Source: Lachnospiraceae bacterium (GTDB lineage Bacteria > Bacillota > Clostridia > Lachnospirales > Lachnospiraceae). Taken from it: DNA of 42,591 nucleotides. The stretch lies in the NCBI GenBank assembly GCA_016280395.1, contig JAEEGQ010000057.1, forward strand, positions 1 to 42,591, read 5' to 3'. The notes beneath the pieces were generated by a model, which saw nothing but the letters and a program-made list of their open reading frames with translations, made no database searches and had not been told where the DNA came from. The translations under genes and the position numbers were made by a program. Below, in pieces: positions 1 to 8,155 of the stretch (the first letter of the stretch is position 1; each line of letters begins with the position of its first letter).

Positions 1-1
1 C

Positions 2-1051
2 TTCGGTGAGCAGATGTACATCTCGAACGCTACAGGTTGTTCTTCGATCTGGGGCGGTCCCGCAGCTACATCACCCTTCACCGTTAATAAGGACAGCGGA
101 CGCGGACCCGCATGGGCTAACTCACTGTTCGAGGACAACGCAGAGCACGGTCTCGGTATGTATCTCGGCCAGAAGGTTCTCCGCGACCAGGCTATCGCTA
201 AGCTCAACGAGCTCGCTGACGACAAGAAGACCGCAGCAGGCTTAAAGAGCGCTATCGAAAAGTTCATCGCTACCAAGGACAGCACCAAGGAGAATCCCGC
301 AGCTGCATCCGCTCTCGTTGCAGAGCTCGAGAAGGCTGCTAAGAAGGGCAATGCTCTGGCAGCTGAGGTTCTTGAGAAGAAGCAGTATCTGTCAAAGAAG
401 TCCGTATGGATCTTCGGCGGCGACGGATGGGCATACGATATCGGCTTCGGCGGACTCGATCATGTACTTGCTTCCGGCGAGAACGTTAACGTTATGGTAT
501 TCGATACCGAGATGTACTCGAACACCGGCGGACAGGCTTCGAAGGCTTCCAACATCGGTGAGGTTTGCCAGTTCGCAGCAGCAGGTAAGGAAGTTGGCAA
601 GAAGTCTCTTGCTGAGATCGCTATGAGTTATGGCTACGTATACGTTGCACAGATCGCTCTTGGCGCTAACCCTGCACAGGCTGTTAAGGTACTTCAGGAA
701 GCAGAGGCTTACAACGGTCCTTCACTCATCATCGGCTACGCTCCTTGTGAACTCCACGGAGTTAAGGGCGGCATGAACCACTGCCAGGATGAGATGAAGA
801 AAGCAGTTGCAGCAGGCTACTGGAACCTCTTCTCCTTCAACCCTGCACTCAAGGCAGAAGGAAAGAATCCTTTCACCCTTACTTCCAAGGAAGGCAACGG
901 CGAATATCAGGCATTCCTTAACAATGAGACACGTTACACATCACTCAAGGTTAAGTTCCCTGAAAGAGCAGAGCGTCTGTTCGCAGAGTCCGAAGCAGCA
1001 GCTAAGGCTCGTTACGAGCACCTTATGAAGCTTGTTGAGCTCTATAAATAA
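2..1051 (+). CDS. nifJ: Pyruvate:ferredoxin (flavodoxin) oxidoreductase, C-terminal part
   Basis: The gene is cut by the left window edge; the frame is open from base 2. The enzyme oxidises pyruvate with CoA to acetyl-CoA and CO2, reducing ferredoxin, in the cytoplasm of anaerobes. Visible are the conserved segment NATGCSSIWGG near the start, the GPAWANSLFEDNAEHGLGM region, and the thiamine-diphosphate-binding domain with GDGWAYDIGFGGLDHVLASG followed by DTEMYSNTGGQASKAS. About 350 of roughly 1,180 residues are present. Codon use is strongly biased (AAG, GCT/GCA, CTC), as expected for a highly expressed gene. A strong terminator follows directly, so it probably ends its transcription unit. 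The call is secure; only the missing 5' part is unknown. Confidence 0.96.
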   Translation, partial: FGEQMYISNATGCSSIWGGPAATSPFTVNKDSGRGPAWANSLFEDNAEHGLGMYLGQKVLRDQAIAKLNELADDKKTAAGLKSAIEKFIATKDSTKENPAAASALVAELEKAAKKGNALAAEVLEKKQYLSKKSVWIFGGDGWAYDIGFGGLDHVLASGENVNVMVFDTEMYSNTGGQASKASNIGEVCQFAAAGKEVGKKSLAEIAMSYGYVYVAQIALGANPAQAVKVLQEAEAYNGPSLIIGYAPCELHGVKGGMNHCQDEMKKAVAAGYWNLFSFNPALKAEGKNPFTLTSKEGNGEYQAFLNNETRYTSLKVKFPERAERLFAESEAAAKARYEHLMKLVELYK

Positions 1052-1070
1052 TAACTGATCAAAAAGATCG

Positions 1071-1108
1071 ATACCGCTTGCGGGATTTGCCCGCAGGCGG
1101 TATTTTTT
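1071..1108 (+). terminator. Rho-independent terminator of nifJ
   Basis: A 14-bp stem (ATACCGCTTGCGGG paired with CCCGCAGGCGGTAT, loop ATTTG, one G-A mismatch) is followed by six T. It begins 20 nt after the nifJ stop. Confidence 0.93.
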
Positions 1109-1110
1109 AT

Positions 1111-1139
1111 TTGACTTATTCGCAAAAAAATGTCATAAT
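1111..1139 (+). promoter_or_regulatory. Sigma-A promoter for the 1175-8013 gene run
   Basis: TTGACT (1111-1116) and CATAAT (1134-1139) are separated by 17 bp. The promoter sits right after the nifJ terminator and 35 bp before the first start codon. No other clear promoter was found until after leuA, so it may drive all six genes. Confidence 0.75.
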
Positions 1140-1174
1140 GTAGGTTGACTAGTTATGGGGTAAAGAGGGCCAAA

Positions 1175-2329
1175 ATGAGCGAGATAAGAAAAATTGAATA
1201 TTATAAACCGCGCGTAAACCGTTACAGAAACCGCTCTGCCCGAAACGGGAGAAAGAGCGGGCCGTGGAAGAAAGTAATCATAGCGGTGCTTTCAGTACTG
1301 GGCGCGATCGTGCTTTTTGCGGTCGGGTTCATTGCCTGGCTTACAATAACGGAATATAAGCCCGCACCGAAGGAAGAAGTTGCTGTGGTCTTTGGGAATT
1401 CCGCAAAGACTCTTACTAATGAACTTTCAATCATGACATGGAATGTGGGTTATTGCGGTCTCGGAAAAAACGAGGATTTTGTGCTTGACGGCGGCAAGAC
1501 TGACGGGACCCCGGATACCAAAGATACGTTCATGACGTATTTTAGCGGCGTTATCAACACATTAAAGGAAAATCCTTCTGACATAACCATTCTTCAGGAG
1601 GTTGATGTCAATTCAAAGCGAAGCTACAGGTATAACGAGGTAGAATCCTTAAGGATCGCACTCGAGTCAGCAAGCGAAGCCTCAGCCATTAATTATAAAT
1701 GCGGCTATGTTCCTTTCCCCTGGCCGCCCATCGGGCGTGTTGAAGGCGGGCTTGCCACTTACTCCGTTGCAAAGACTTCCGAAAACACTGCGACAAGGAT
1801 AGCGCTCCCGACAGCCTTTACCTGGCCGATGCGCGTTGCACAGCTTAAGCGCTGCGTTCTAATAACGCATTATGACATTGAAGGAACAGATAAGAAGCTT
1901 GCCGTTATCAACTTCCACCTTGAAGCCTACGATTCGGGTGAAGGTAACGTGGCACAGGGCAAGCGCGTTCTCGAGATAATGACCGAGGAATATAACAAAG
2001 GCAATTACGTTATCGCGGGCGGCGACTTTAACCAGTCCTTCCCCGGAACGCTTGAGGTGTTCCCGGTTAAGAATCCGGATATCTGGTCCCCGGGAATCTT
2101 TGATACAAGCCTGCTCCCGGAAGGATGGCAGCTTGTGTATGACGGCGAGCATGCTACCTGCCGTCTCCTCAACAGACCCTACGATCCTTCGGATCCCGCG
2201 ACCCAGTATTTCATAATTGACGGGTTCCTTGTATCGCCGGGTGTTGAGGTCGTTTCGGTAAACACCATAGATGCGGGCTTTGAGTACTCAGACCATAATC
2301 CCGTAAGGCTCAATATCAAACTTCAGTAA
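1175..2329 (+). CDS. Membrane-anchored endonuclease/exonuclease/phosphatase family protein
   Basis: This is a 384-residue protein of the EEP (DNase I-like) superfamily. An Arg/Lys-rich N-terminus is followed by one membrane helix (about residues 32-56, KVIIAVLSVLGAIVLFAVGFIAWL), so the catalytic domain should lie outside the membrane. EEP motifs appear in order: MTWNVGYCG, ILQEVD (metal-binding Glu), NFHLEAYD, GGDFNQ and the C-terminal SDHNPV with the catalytic His. The substrate cannot be read from sequence; family members cut nucleic acids, phosphoinositides or sphingomyelin. The ATG at 1175 is chosen because AGAGGG lies just upstream; an in-frame TTG at 1145 lacks such a site. It is the first gene of the c-di-AMP gene run. 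Confidence 0.85.
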   Translation: MSEIRKIEYYKPRVNRYRNRSARNGRKSGPWKKVIIAVLSVLGAIVLFAVGFIAWLTITEYKPAPKEEVAVVFGNSAKTLTNELSIMTWNVGYCGLGKNEDFVLDGGKTDGTPDTKDTFMTYFSGVINTLKENPSDITILQEVDVNSKRSYRYNEVESLRIALESASEASAINYKCGYVPFPWPPIGRVEGGLATYSVAKTSENTATRIALPTAFTWPMRVAQLKRCVLITHYDIEGTDKKLAVINFHLEAYDSGEGNVAQGKRVLEIMTEEYNKGNYVIAGGDFNQSFPGTLEVFPVKNPDIWSPGIFDTSLLPEGWQLVYDGEHATCRLLNRPYDPSDPATQYFIIDGFLVSPGVEVVSVNTIDAGFEYSDHNPVRLNIKLQ

Positions 2330-2340
2330 AGGCAAAAGAA

Positions 2341-2814
2341 ATGCTTGACGAAAAGAAAGTCCGTATAATGACAAAACTGTCGATATACGAAAAAACAACA
2401 GGACGGTACGACATAAAACTTGCCAAGTTCTACCGGTCGGATTATGTACATTATCAGGTGCTAAGGACTCTTATAGCAGTGACTTTGGGGTATGTGCTGC
2501 TTTTGCTGCTTGCAGCCGTATACAAGTCGGATTACCTGATAGCAGAGGCTGTCACGCTGGATTATGCTTCGATAGGAAAGGCCATCCTGCGCTATTATCT
2601 CATGATACTTGCGGTGTTCGCGGTCATCTCGCTGTTTGGATACCTGATCCACTACAATGTGTCAAGGAAGCATCTTTCAGATTACTACAATCTGCTCAAA
2701 AAGCTTAAAAAATACTATGTTTTGAAGGAAGAAGCCGAGGCCGAAGGCATTGCGGACACTGCCGGACAGGCAGCCGCCGCTGATACCGGAACGGAAGGCG
2801 GGAGGAATCTGTAA
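2341..2814 (+). CDS. Hypothetical two-helix membrane protein
   Basis: Not recognised. This 157-residue protein has two clear membrane helices (roughly residues 43-62, VTLGYVLLLLLAAVYKSDYL, and 80-105, ILRYYLMILAVFAVISLFGYLI) with a basic segment before the first. The cytoplasmic C-terminal part has a Lys/Tyr-rich stretch (LLKKLKKYYVLKEEAEAE) and ends in a low-complexity Ala/Gly tail. It starts 11 nt after the EEP gene and its stop overlaps the next start by one base, so translation is probably coupled to the following membrane protein. An alternative start at 2368 has a poorer ribosome binding site. Function unknown; a partner of the downstream membrane protein is an inference from context. 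Confidence 0.75.
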   Translation: MLDEKKVRIMTKLSIYEKTTGRYDIKLAKFYRSDYVHYQVLRTLIAVTLGYVLLLLLAAVYKSDYLIAEAVTLDYASIGKAILRYYLMILAVFAVISLFGYLIHYNVSRKHLSDYYNLLKKLKKYYVLKEEAEAEGIADTAGQAAAADTGTEGGRNL

Positions 2815-4154
2815 TGATAGAAGCGATGCTGGAATTCAGGGCTAAGGTATGTCTCATATACCAGAAGTTCCAGTTTGCCCTGAACCTTATCTTCAAATTT
2901 GCAGTGTCGTTTCTCGTTATCACGACACTCAATACCGAAATTGGCTATGACCCGCGTTTTGCAGCGCCGGGCGTTGTCATGATGATGAGCATCATCTGCG
3001 CATTTACACCCGGTGGTGTCCTTGCGCTCATGTGCCTTGTCCTGACTGTTATCCACGTTTACAGCGTCAATGTTGCGCTTGCGGTCTTCGTGGGACTTAT
3101 CATGATCATCCTGTACGCCTTTTTCTTAAGGTTCACGCCAAGATACGCATACATAATGATCGCCATCCCCGTGCTCGGGGTTTTCAACATTCCTTATACG
3201 GTGCCGCTCCTTGCGGGGCTCACAACATCACCCGCAACGATATTCCCTATGTGCTGCGGTATCTTCTTCAGGTATCTTATTGCCGTGATAAGGAACTGCG
3301 TCGGTATAAAAGTGGACCTTACCAAGCTCAATACAGATAATCTGCTCGAGCTTGTGAACGCTATTGTCGACAATCTCCTAAAGAGTAAGGAAATGCTCTA
3401 TTTCATGGGCGTTTTCGCGATGGTGGAGCTTGTTGCTTTCCTGATCAGAAAGCTTAAATTCAGCTTTTCCTTCGAGATATCCGTTGTTATCGGAACGGCC
3501 GCATGTATACTCGGTCATGTCTTTATAGACGGCAGGTATCCGCTTAACGGCGGTATCGGCAAGATGCTCATGTTCTCGCTTATTTCCGGCGGTCTTGTGA
3601 TGATCGTTTACGCATTCTTAAGGATCCTCGATTATACCGCAGTCGAGAACGTGCAGTTTGAAGATGACGATTATTACTACTATGTACGTGCGGTACCAAA
3701 GATCAAGTCCGGATTAAAGAAGCTCAACATCCGTAAGATGGACGCTCCCACATACTTCGAGAGCAGCATGGAATCCGAAGCTTTTGAGGATGATCCTTTC
3801 ACGGATCCGAGGACAGGCGAAGTGCTTGAACCCGAGAAGTTCAGGGAGAACAGGCAGAAGCGCAAGCCAAAGGAAGCTAAAAAAGCGGCTTCGGGCGAAG
3901 AAAAGAAGAACAGGGCAGAATCGGGCGAAGAAAAGAAGCGCCCTGCGTTCCTTAACCTTAAGAAGGACAAAAAGCCGGAACAGAAGCCCGAAAGCAAGGT
4001 CGTTATAGAAGAACCCGATGAAGAGCATGCCATGGAGCGCGTTCCGGGCGAAAAGCTCGACAAGGACGATAAAAACGACAAAGATAAAAAAGACGACAAA
4101 GACAAAAAAGACAAAAAAGAAACAAAAGTCAAAAAAGACATAAAAGATAAATGA
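2814..4154 (+). CDS. Hypothetical polytopic membrane protein with long charged cytoplasmic tail
   Basis: Not recognised as a named family. The first ~275 of 446 residues form about seven hydrophobic segments (for example FKFAVSFLVITTL, VALAVFVGLIMIILYAFFL, YIMIAIPVLGVFNI, LMFSLISGGLVMIVYAFL). A DDDYYYY motif follows. The last ~150 residues are extremely hydrophilic, rich in Lys, Glu and Asp, ending in repeated KDDKDKKDKK-type units. GGAGG at 2801 precedes the ATG, which overlaps the previous stop. The next gene is cdaA, 46 nt downstream, so a role in envelope or c-di-AMP physiology is a reasonable but unproven guess. The tail is probably disordered and could bind acidic or nucleic-acid partners. 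Confidence 0.78.
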   Translation: MIEAMLEFRAKVCLIYQKFQFALNLIFKFAVSFLVITTLNTEIGYDPRFAAPGVVMMMSIICAFTPGGVLALMCLVLTVIHVYSVNVALAVFVGLIMIILYAFFLRFTPRYAYIMIAIPVLGVFNIPYTVPLLAGLTTSPATIFPMCCGIFFRYLIAVIRNCVGIKVDLTKLNTDNLLELVNAIVDNLLKSKEMLYFMGVFAMVELVAFLIRKLKFSFSFEISVVIGTAACILGHVFIDGRYPLNGGIGKMLMFSLISGGLVMIVYAFLRILDYTAVENVQFEDDDYYYYVRAVPKIKSGLKKLNIRKMDAPTYFESSMESEAFEDDPFTDPRTGEVLEPEKFRENRQKRKPKEAKKAASGEEKKNRAESGEEKKRPAFLNLKKDKKPEQKPESKVVIEEPDEEHAMERVPGEKLDKDDKNDKDKKDDKDKKDKKETKVKKDIKDK

Positions 4155-4200
4155 TCTGTATTCTGTGATAAAGAACTCATAAACGGTGCGGAGGTCGGAT

Positions 4201-5079
4201 ATGTGGTATAAGATACAGCATTTCTTCCAGAATTTCTTCAGCCGTGTGGCCCTGCCGCAGATCAGGGTAACGGACATCCTGGAAATTCTGATACTCGCAT
4301 TCCTTATTTACAAGATAATAAAGTGGATCAAGAAGACCAGGGCCTGGATCATCTTTAAGGGTCTGGCTGTTCTTCTTGTTGTCTGGATTGCTGCTTATCT
4401 GCTGGATTTCAACGTTATCCTGTGGATATTCGCAAACACCATAACGGTCGGGATCACAGCGATAATCATACTCTTTCAGCCTGAATTCAGACAGGTGCTT
4501 GAAAATCTCGGCCAGAAATATTCCGTTAACCGTTTTACATTCTTAAAGGACAACGAAAAAGAGAACTTTACCGACAAAACGCTTGATGAGATCATCCGTG
4601 CGACCTTTGAACTTGCAAGGAACAAGACAGGAGCCCTTATCGTAATAGAGCAGGATGTGATGCTGAACGAATACATAAAGACGGGCATCGACATTGACGC
4701 CGTCGTGAGCAGCCAGCTGCTCATCAACATTTTCGAGCACAATACGCCGCTCCATGACGGTGCCGTCATCATCCGCAACGACAGGATCACAAGCGCCACC
4801 TGTTATCTGCCCCTGTCAACCAACCTGAAGCTTCCAAAAGAGCTTGGAACAAGGCACAGAGCCGGGATCGGGCTTTCGGAAAATTCGGATGCATTCGTTA
4901 TCATAGTTTCGGAAGAGACCGGGCGCGTTTCCATCGCGCAGGACGGTGAACTTACAAGAAACGCAGGCAGCGAGCAGCTTCGCAACAAGCTCCTTGCCGC
5001 ACAGCGCAAGGTAGTGGAGCCTGCAGGTATCATAAAACTATTCTCAAAGCTCAAGAAGGAAAAAGAAGCTAAGTCATGA
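4201..5079 (+). CDS. cdaA: Membrane diadenylate cyclase CdaA
   Basis: It makes cyclic di-AMP from two ATP at the membrane. Three N-terminal helices (about residues 15-75 and on to FANTITVGITAIIILF) precede a DisA_N/DAC domain. The catalytic motifs are LHDGAVII (Asp about residue 186) and GTRHRAGIGLSE (RHR about residues 218-220). The length, about 292 residues, is normal for CdaA. The ATG at 4201 is preferred over the in-frame GTG at 4186 because GGAGG at 4190-4194 would fall inside the longer version and sits 6 nt before the ATG. The stop overlaps the cdaR start by ATGA, indicating coupling. The family is certain; c-di-AMP controls osmolyte uptake and wall homeostasis in Firmicutes. Confidence 0.96.
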   Translation: MWYKIQHFFQNFFSRVALPQIRVTDILEILILAFLIYKIIKWIKKTRAWIIFKGLAVLLVVWIAAYLLDFNVILWIFANTITVGITAIIILFQPEFRQVLENLGQKYSVNRFTFLKDNEKENFTDKTLDEIIRATFELARNKTGALIVIEQDVMLNEYIKTGIDIDAVVSSQLLINIFEHNTPLHDGAVIIRNDRITSATCYLPLSTNLKLPKELGTRHRAGIGLSENSDAFVIIVSEETGRVSIAQDGELTRNAGSEQLRNKLLAAQRKVVEPAGIIKLFSKLKKEKEAKS

Positions 5080-6338
5080 AAGAAAAGTTGACCCGCAATA
5101 TCGGGCTTAAGTTAATATCTATCGTAGTGGCTGTTTTCTTCTGGTTTGCCATTAACAACGTCATCGACCCGCTTGTGGTGATGACCGTTGAAAACGTCCC
5201 CGTTACCGTGCTCAACCGCGAGACCATGGACAGCGTCAACAAGCTTATCGAGGTCACTTCCGGAGACAAGGTATCGGTGCGTTTCCGCGCAAAGCGCTCC
5301 GTTGCGAATTCGCTTTCGGTAAAGGACTTTGAAGCTGTTGCCGACGTTACCAACAAGAACGAGTTTAATGCCGTGCCGATCATAGTTACATGCAAGGCTT
5401 ACGGCGATGCCGAACTTGAGATCTTAAGCCATGCAACAGAGGACGGCTCCACAATGCTGCATCTTTCGCTTGTGGACCTTGTTTCAAGGAGCTTTGGAGT
5501 GGCCGTGATCACAGACGGAAACGTAAAGGACGGGTTCTGCATCTTGAACAGCACCGTGAGTCCGAATCTTGTGACCATAAGAGGCTCGGAGACAATTCTT
5601 TCAAAGGTTTCGAGAGTGGCCATAATAGTCGGTGTTGACGGCATGTCAAACAGCATATCGCAGACATGCACGGTCCAGGCCTATGACAGCGAAGGTAACG
5701 TGGTTTCCTCCGACAGCCTGCATTTTTCCGAAAACCAGGTAAAGATCGACATGGAGATAGTTCCGACCAAAGAGGTCGAGGTTTACATAAATCCTGTCGG
5801 GAACCCTGCTGACGGCTATTATCTTAAGTCAGTCGAGTATGCGCCCCATTATATAACGCTTGCGGGAACTGCCGCAAATCTTTCGAGGGTAACACGCCTT
5901 ACCCTTGACTGTCCTATTGCCGGCGCAGCTGAGGCAACAGAGACATCGCTTGACGTAAGGAGTGCGCTGCGTGACCTTTACGGCGATAATATCGTTCTTG
6001 TGAACGACAGCCAGAAGATCTCCGTACGCGCGCAGATCGTGCCTTTTGAACAGAAGACGGTGACACTGCCTACCGACAAGATAGAGATCCGTCAACTTCC
6101 CGACGACCTTTCCTGCGAGATCGATGCAACAGCTGTCGAGATTACGTTCAGGGGGACGGAAGAGGCGGTAAGGAATATTGTGAGCGCTGATGTAAAAGCG
6201 TTTATTGACTGCAGCTTTATCAGCAAAACGGGGCCTTACAGCTCGGTAGTACTATACATTGAGCCGGTCAACGGCGCAAAGGCGGATCCGGTAAAGCTCG
6301 ATATCGTCATAAAAGCAGAAGACACGGGAGAAAACTGA
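5076..6338 (+). CDS. cdaR: CdaR, YbbR-domain regulator of CdaA
   Basis: A 420-residue extracytoplasmic regulator anchored by one N-terminal helix (about residues 8-30, GLKLISIVVAVFFWFAINNVI) followed by repeated YbbR-like beta domains. Typical repeat motifs include DPLVVMTVENVPVTVLN near the start and the later segments VTIRGSETILSKV and ITLAGTAANLSRV. In other Firmicutes CdaR binds CdaA and modulates its activity. The ATGA overlap with cdaA supports a fixed pair. The usual third member, glmM, is absent; leuA follows one base after the stop instead. Confidence 0.93.
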   Translation: MKEKLTRNIGLKLISIVVAVFFWFAINNVIDPLVVMTVENVPVTVLNRETMDSVNKLIEVTSGDKVSVRFRAKRSVANSLSVKDFEAVADVTNKNEFNAVPIIVTCKAYGDAELEILSHATEDGSTMLHLSLVDLVSRSFGVAVITDGNVKDGFCILNSTVSPNLVTIRGSETILSKVSRVAIIVGVDGMSNSISQTCTVQAYDSEGNVVSSDSLHFSENQVKIDMEIVPTKEVEVYINPVGNPADGYYLKSVEYAPHYITLAGTAANLSRVTRLTLDCPIAGAAEATETSLDVRSALRDLYGDNIVLVNDSQKISVRAQIVPFEQKTVTLPTDKIEIRQLPDDLSCEIDATAVEITFRGTEEAVRNIVSADVKAFIDCSFISKTGPYSSVVLYIEPVNGAKADPVKLDIVIKAEDTGEN

Positions 6339-6339
6339 A

Positions 6340-8013
6340 ATGAGCCTGCCATATGAAAAATATAAGCGGAACAAGCCATTTTCCCTGCCGGACAGGGAGT
6401 GGCCCTCAAAGACCATTGATAAACCGCCGATATGGTGCAGTGTGGATCTTCGCGACGGCAACCAGGCCCTTGAGGAGCCGATGCAGGTCGAGGAGAAGAT
6501 CGAATTCTTTAAGCTCCTTGTAAGGCTTGGGTTTAAGGAGATCGAGATAGGCTATCCCGCTTCATCGAGAGTTGAATACGACTTTGTACGGGAACTTGTA
6601 AAGCGCGACCTGATCCCATCGGACGTGACTGTACAGGTTCTTGTAATGTGCCGGAAAGAGCTTATAGAAAAAACGATAGAAGCCATCGAAGGCATAAAAA
6701 GGTGCATCGTCCATATATATAACAATACTTCGAAGCTTCAGCGCGATGTTGTTTTCCATGCAACAAAAGAAGAGACAAAGAAGATCGCAACAGACGGGGC
6801 GACCTGGCTTGTTGAAGCCGCTAAGGGCTTTAAGGGCGATATCCGCTTTGAGTATTCCCCGGAAAGCTTCAATGCGACGGAACCCGAATTTGCCCTTGAG
6901 GTCTGCAACGCTGTGGCCGGGATACTCTACGAAGGTTCCGGACAAAAGGTGATAATCAACCTTCCTGCGACGGTTGAGCAGGATACGCCGAATGTCTATG
7001 CCGATCAGGTCGAGTGGATGAGCAGGCATCTTAAGGACCGTGAGAACATAATCTTAAGCATACATCCCCACAACGACCGGGGAACGGGCGTTGCGACCGC
7101 AGAGCTCGGCATCATGGCGGGAGCGGAGCGCGTCGAGGGCACACTTTTCGGAAACGGAGAGCGCACCGGTAACGTGGATCTGCTCATTATTGCCTACAAC
7201 ATGTTTTCGCAGGGGGTTGACCCGGGTCTTGAGCTTTCGGATATAGACAGCATCCGCTATGTTTACGAGCGTCTTTGCGGGCTTCCGATACCCGAACGGT
7301 ATCCGTACTCCGGAAAGCTTGTGTTCACGGCCTTTTCCGGCTCGCATCAGGATGCAATAAGCAAGGGGCTTGCCGCTATGCGTGAAAAGCACAGCAATAC
7401 GTGGGAGGTTCCGTATCTTTCAATAGATCCCCGTGACATAGGCCGCGAATACGAATCGCTTGTCCGCATCAACAGCCAGTCCGGAAAGGGCGGCGTGGCT
7501 TATGTGCTCGAGCGCTATTTCGGTTTCAGGCTTCCGCGTCCGATGCACAAGGAGTTCGCGGATATCGTGCAGCATATCTCCGAGACGGAGGGCGAAGTCG
7601 AACCCGCGCGCATCATGGAGGAGTTTAAGAGGCATTACATCGACAGGAAAGAGCCGTATCATTTCAGAAAGCTCCGGACCGAGGATATTCCCGAGAGCGA
7701 GGAGACCTACCATTCGCTCATCGAGCTCACATATACGGATCACGGCGTTGAGAAGACGCTCACAGCAAGAGGAAACGGCCCTATTGATGCCGCGAAGCTT
7801 GCGCTCCAGACAGAGCTCGGACACCAGATCCGCGTTCTCGACTACACCGAGCATGCCCTGAATTCAGGATCGAATGCCCAGGCTGCCGCATATATGCAGA
7901 TAATGGATGCCGCTACCGGCGAAACGACCTTTGGTGTCGGTGTAAGCTCCAACATCACAAGAGCTTCCGTACGTGCCATGTTCAGTGCCGTTAACAGACT
8001 GTTCGGCGGCTGA
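6340..8013 (+). CDS. leuA: 2-isopropylmalate synthase (LeuA, type 2 length)
   Basis: It condenses acetyl-CoA with 2-oxoisovalerate, the first committed step of leucine synthesis. The 557-residue length and N-terminus (YKRNKPFSLPDREWPSKTI) match the longer LeuA2 group. Visible are the metal and catalytic motif CSVDLRDGNQAL, the GYPASS segment, the HxH metal site in SIHPHNDRG, GTLFGNGERTGNVDL, and a C-terminal LeuA dimer/regulatory domain (from about residue 430, ending with GVGVSSNITRASVRAMFSAVNRL) where leucine feedback normally acts. It starts one base after cdaR with a GGGAGAAAA ribosome binding site, so it appears co-transcribed with cdaA-cdaR, an unusual place for leuA. Confidence 0.95.
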   Translation: MSLPYEKYKRNKPFSLPDREWPSKTIDKPPIWCSVDLRDGNQALEEPMQVEEKIEFFKLLVRLGFKEIEIGYPASSRVEYDFVRELVKRDLIPSDVTVQVLVMCRKELIEKTIEAIEGIKRCIVHIYNNTSKLQRDVVFHATKEETKKIATDGATWLVEAAKGFKGDIRFEYSPESFNATEPEFALEVCNAVAGILYEGSGQKVIINLPATVEQDTPNVYADQVEWMSRHLKDRENIILSIHPHNDRGTGVATAELGIMAGAERVEGTLFGNGERTGNVDLLIIAYNMFSQGVDPGLELSDIDSIRYVYERLCGLPIPERYPYSGKLVFTAFSGSHQDAISKGLAAMREKHSNTWEVPYLSIDPRDIGREYESLVRINSQSGKGGVAYVLERYFGFRLPRPMHKEFADIVQHISETEGEVEPARIMEEFKRHYIDRKEPYHFRKLRTEDIPESEETYHSLIELTYTDHGVEKTLTARGNGPIDAAKLALQTELGHQIRVLDYTEHALNSGSNAQAAAYMQIMDAATGETTFGVGVSSNITRASVRAMFSAVNRLFGG

Positions 8014-8062
8014 GGACATTATCCGGTTCCGGAATGAACACAAAATCACCCTAATCTGTTCA

Positions 8063-8093
8063 CACATGAAACACAAACTGGGCTTATCATGTG
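8063..8093. promoter_or_regulatory. Inverted repeat upstream of htrA, possible operator
   Basis: CACATGA (8063-8069) and TCATGTG (8087-8093) form a 7-bp dyad with 17-nt spacer, about 65 nt before the htrA start. The function is a guess; no convincing promoter could be placed here. Confidence 0.25.
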
Positions 8094-8155
8094 ACCATAG
8101 AGTTAAGGAAAGAGCAGGCGGAAAGGCCTGATATGAGTCACATAGGAGGTTTATC

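Noticed and set aside
1145-1174. Upstream TTG start for the EEP protein
   Set aside because: The TTG lies close to the promoter -10 box and lacks a ribosome binding site, whereas AGAGGG precedes the ATG at 1175.
3680-4277. Long minus-strand open frames opposite the Lys/Asp-rich tail
   Set aside because: They are the complement of low-complexity AAR/GAY codons, giving Phe/Ser/Leu-rich products with no start signals.
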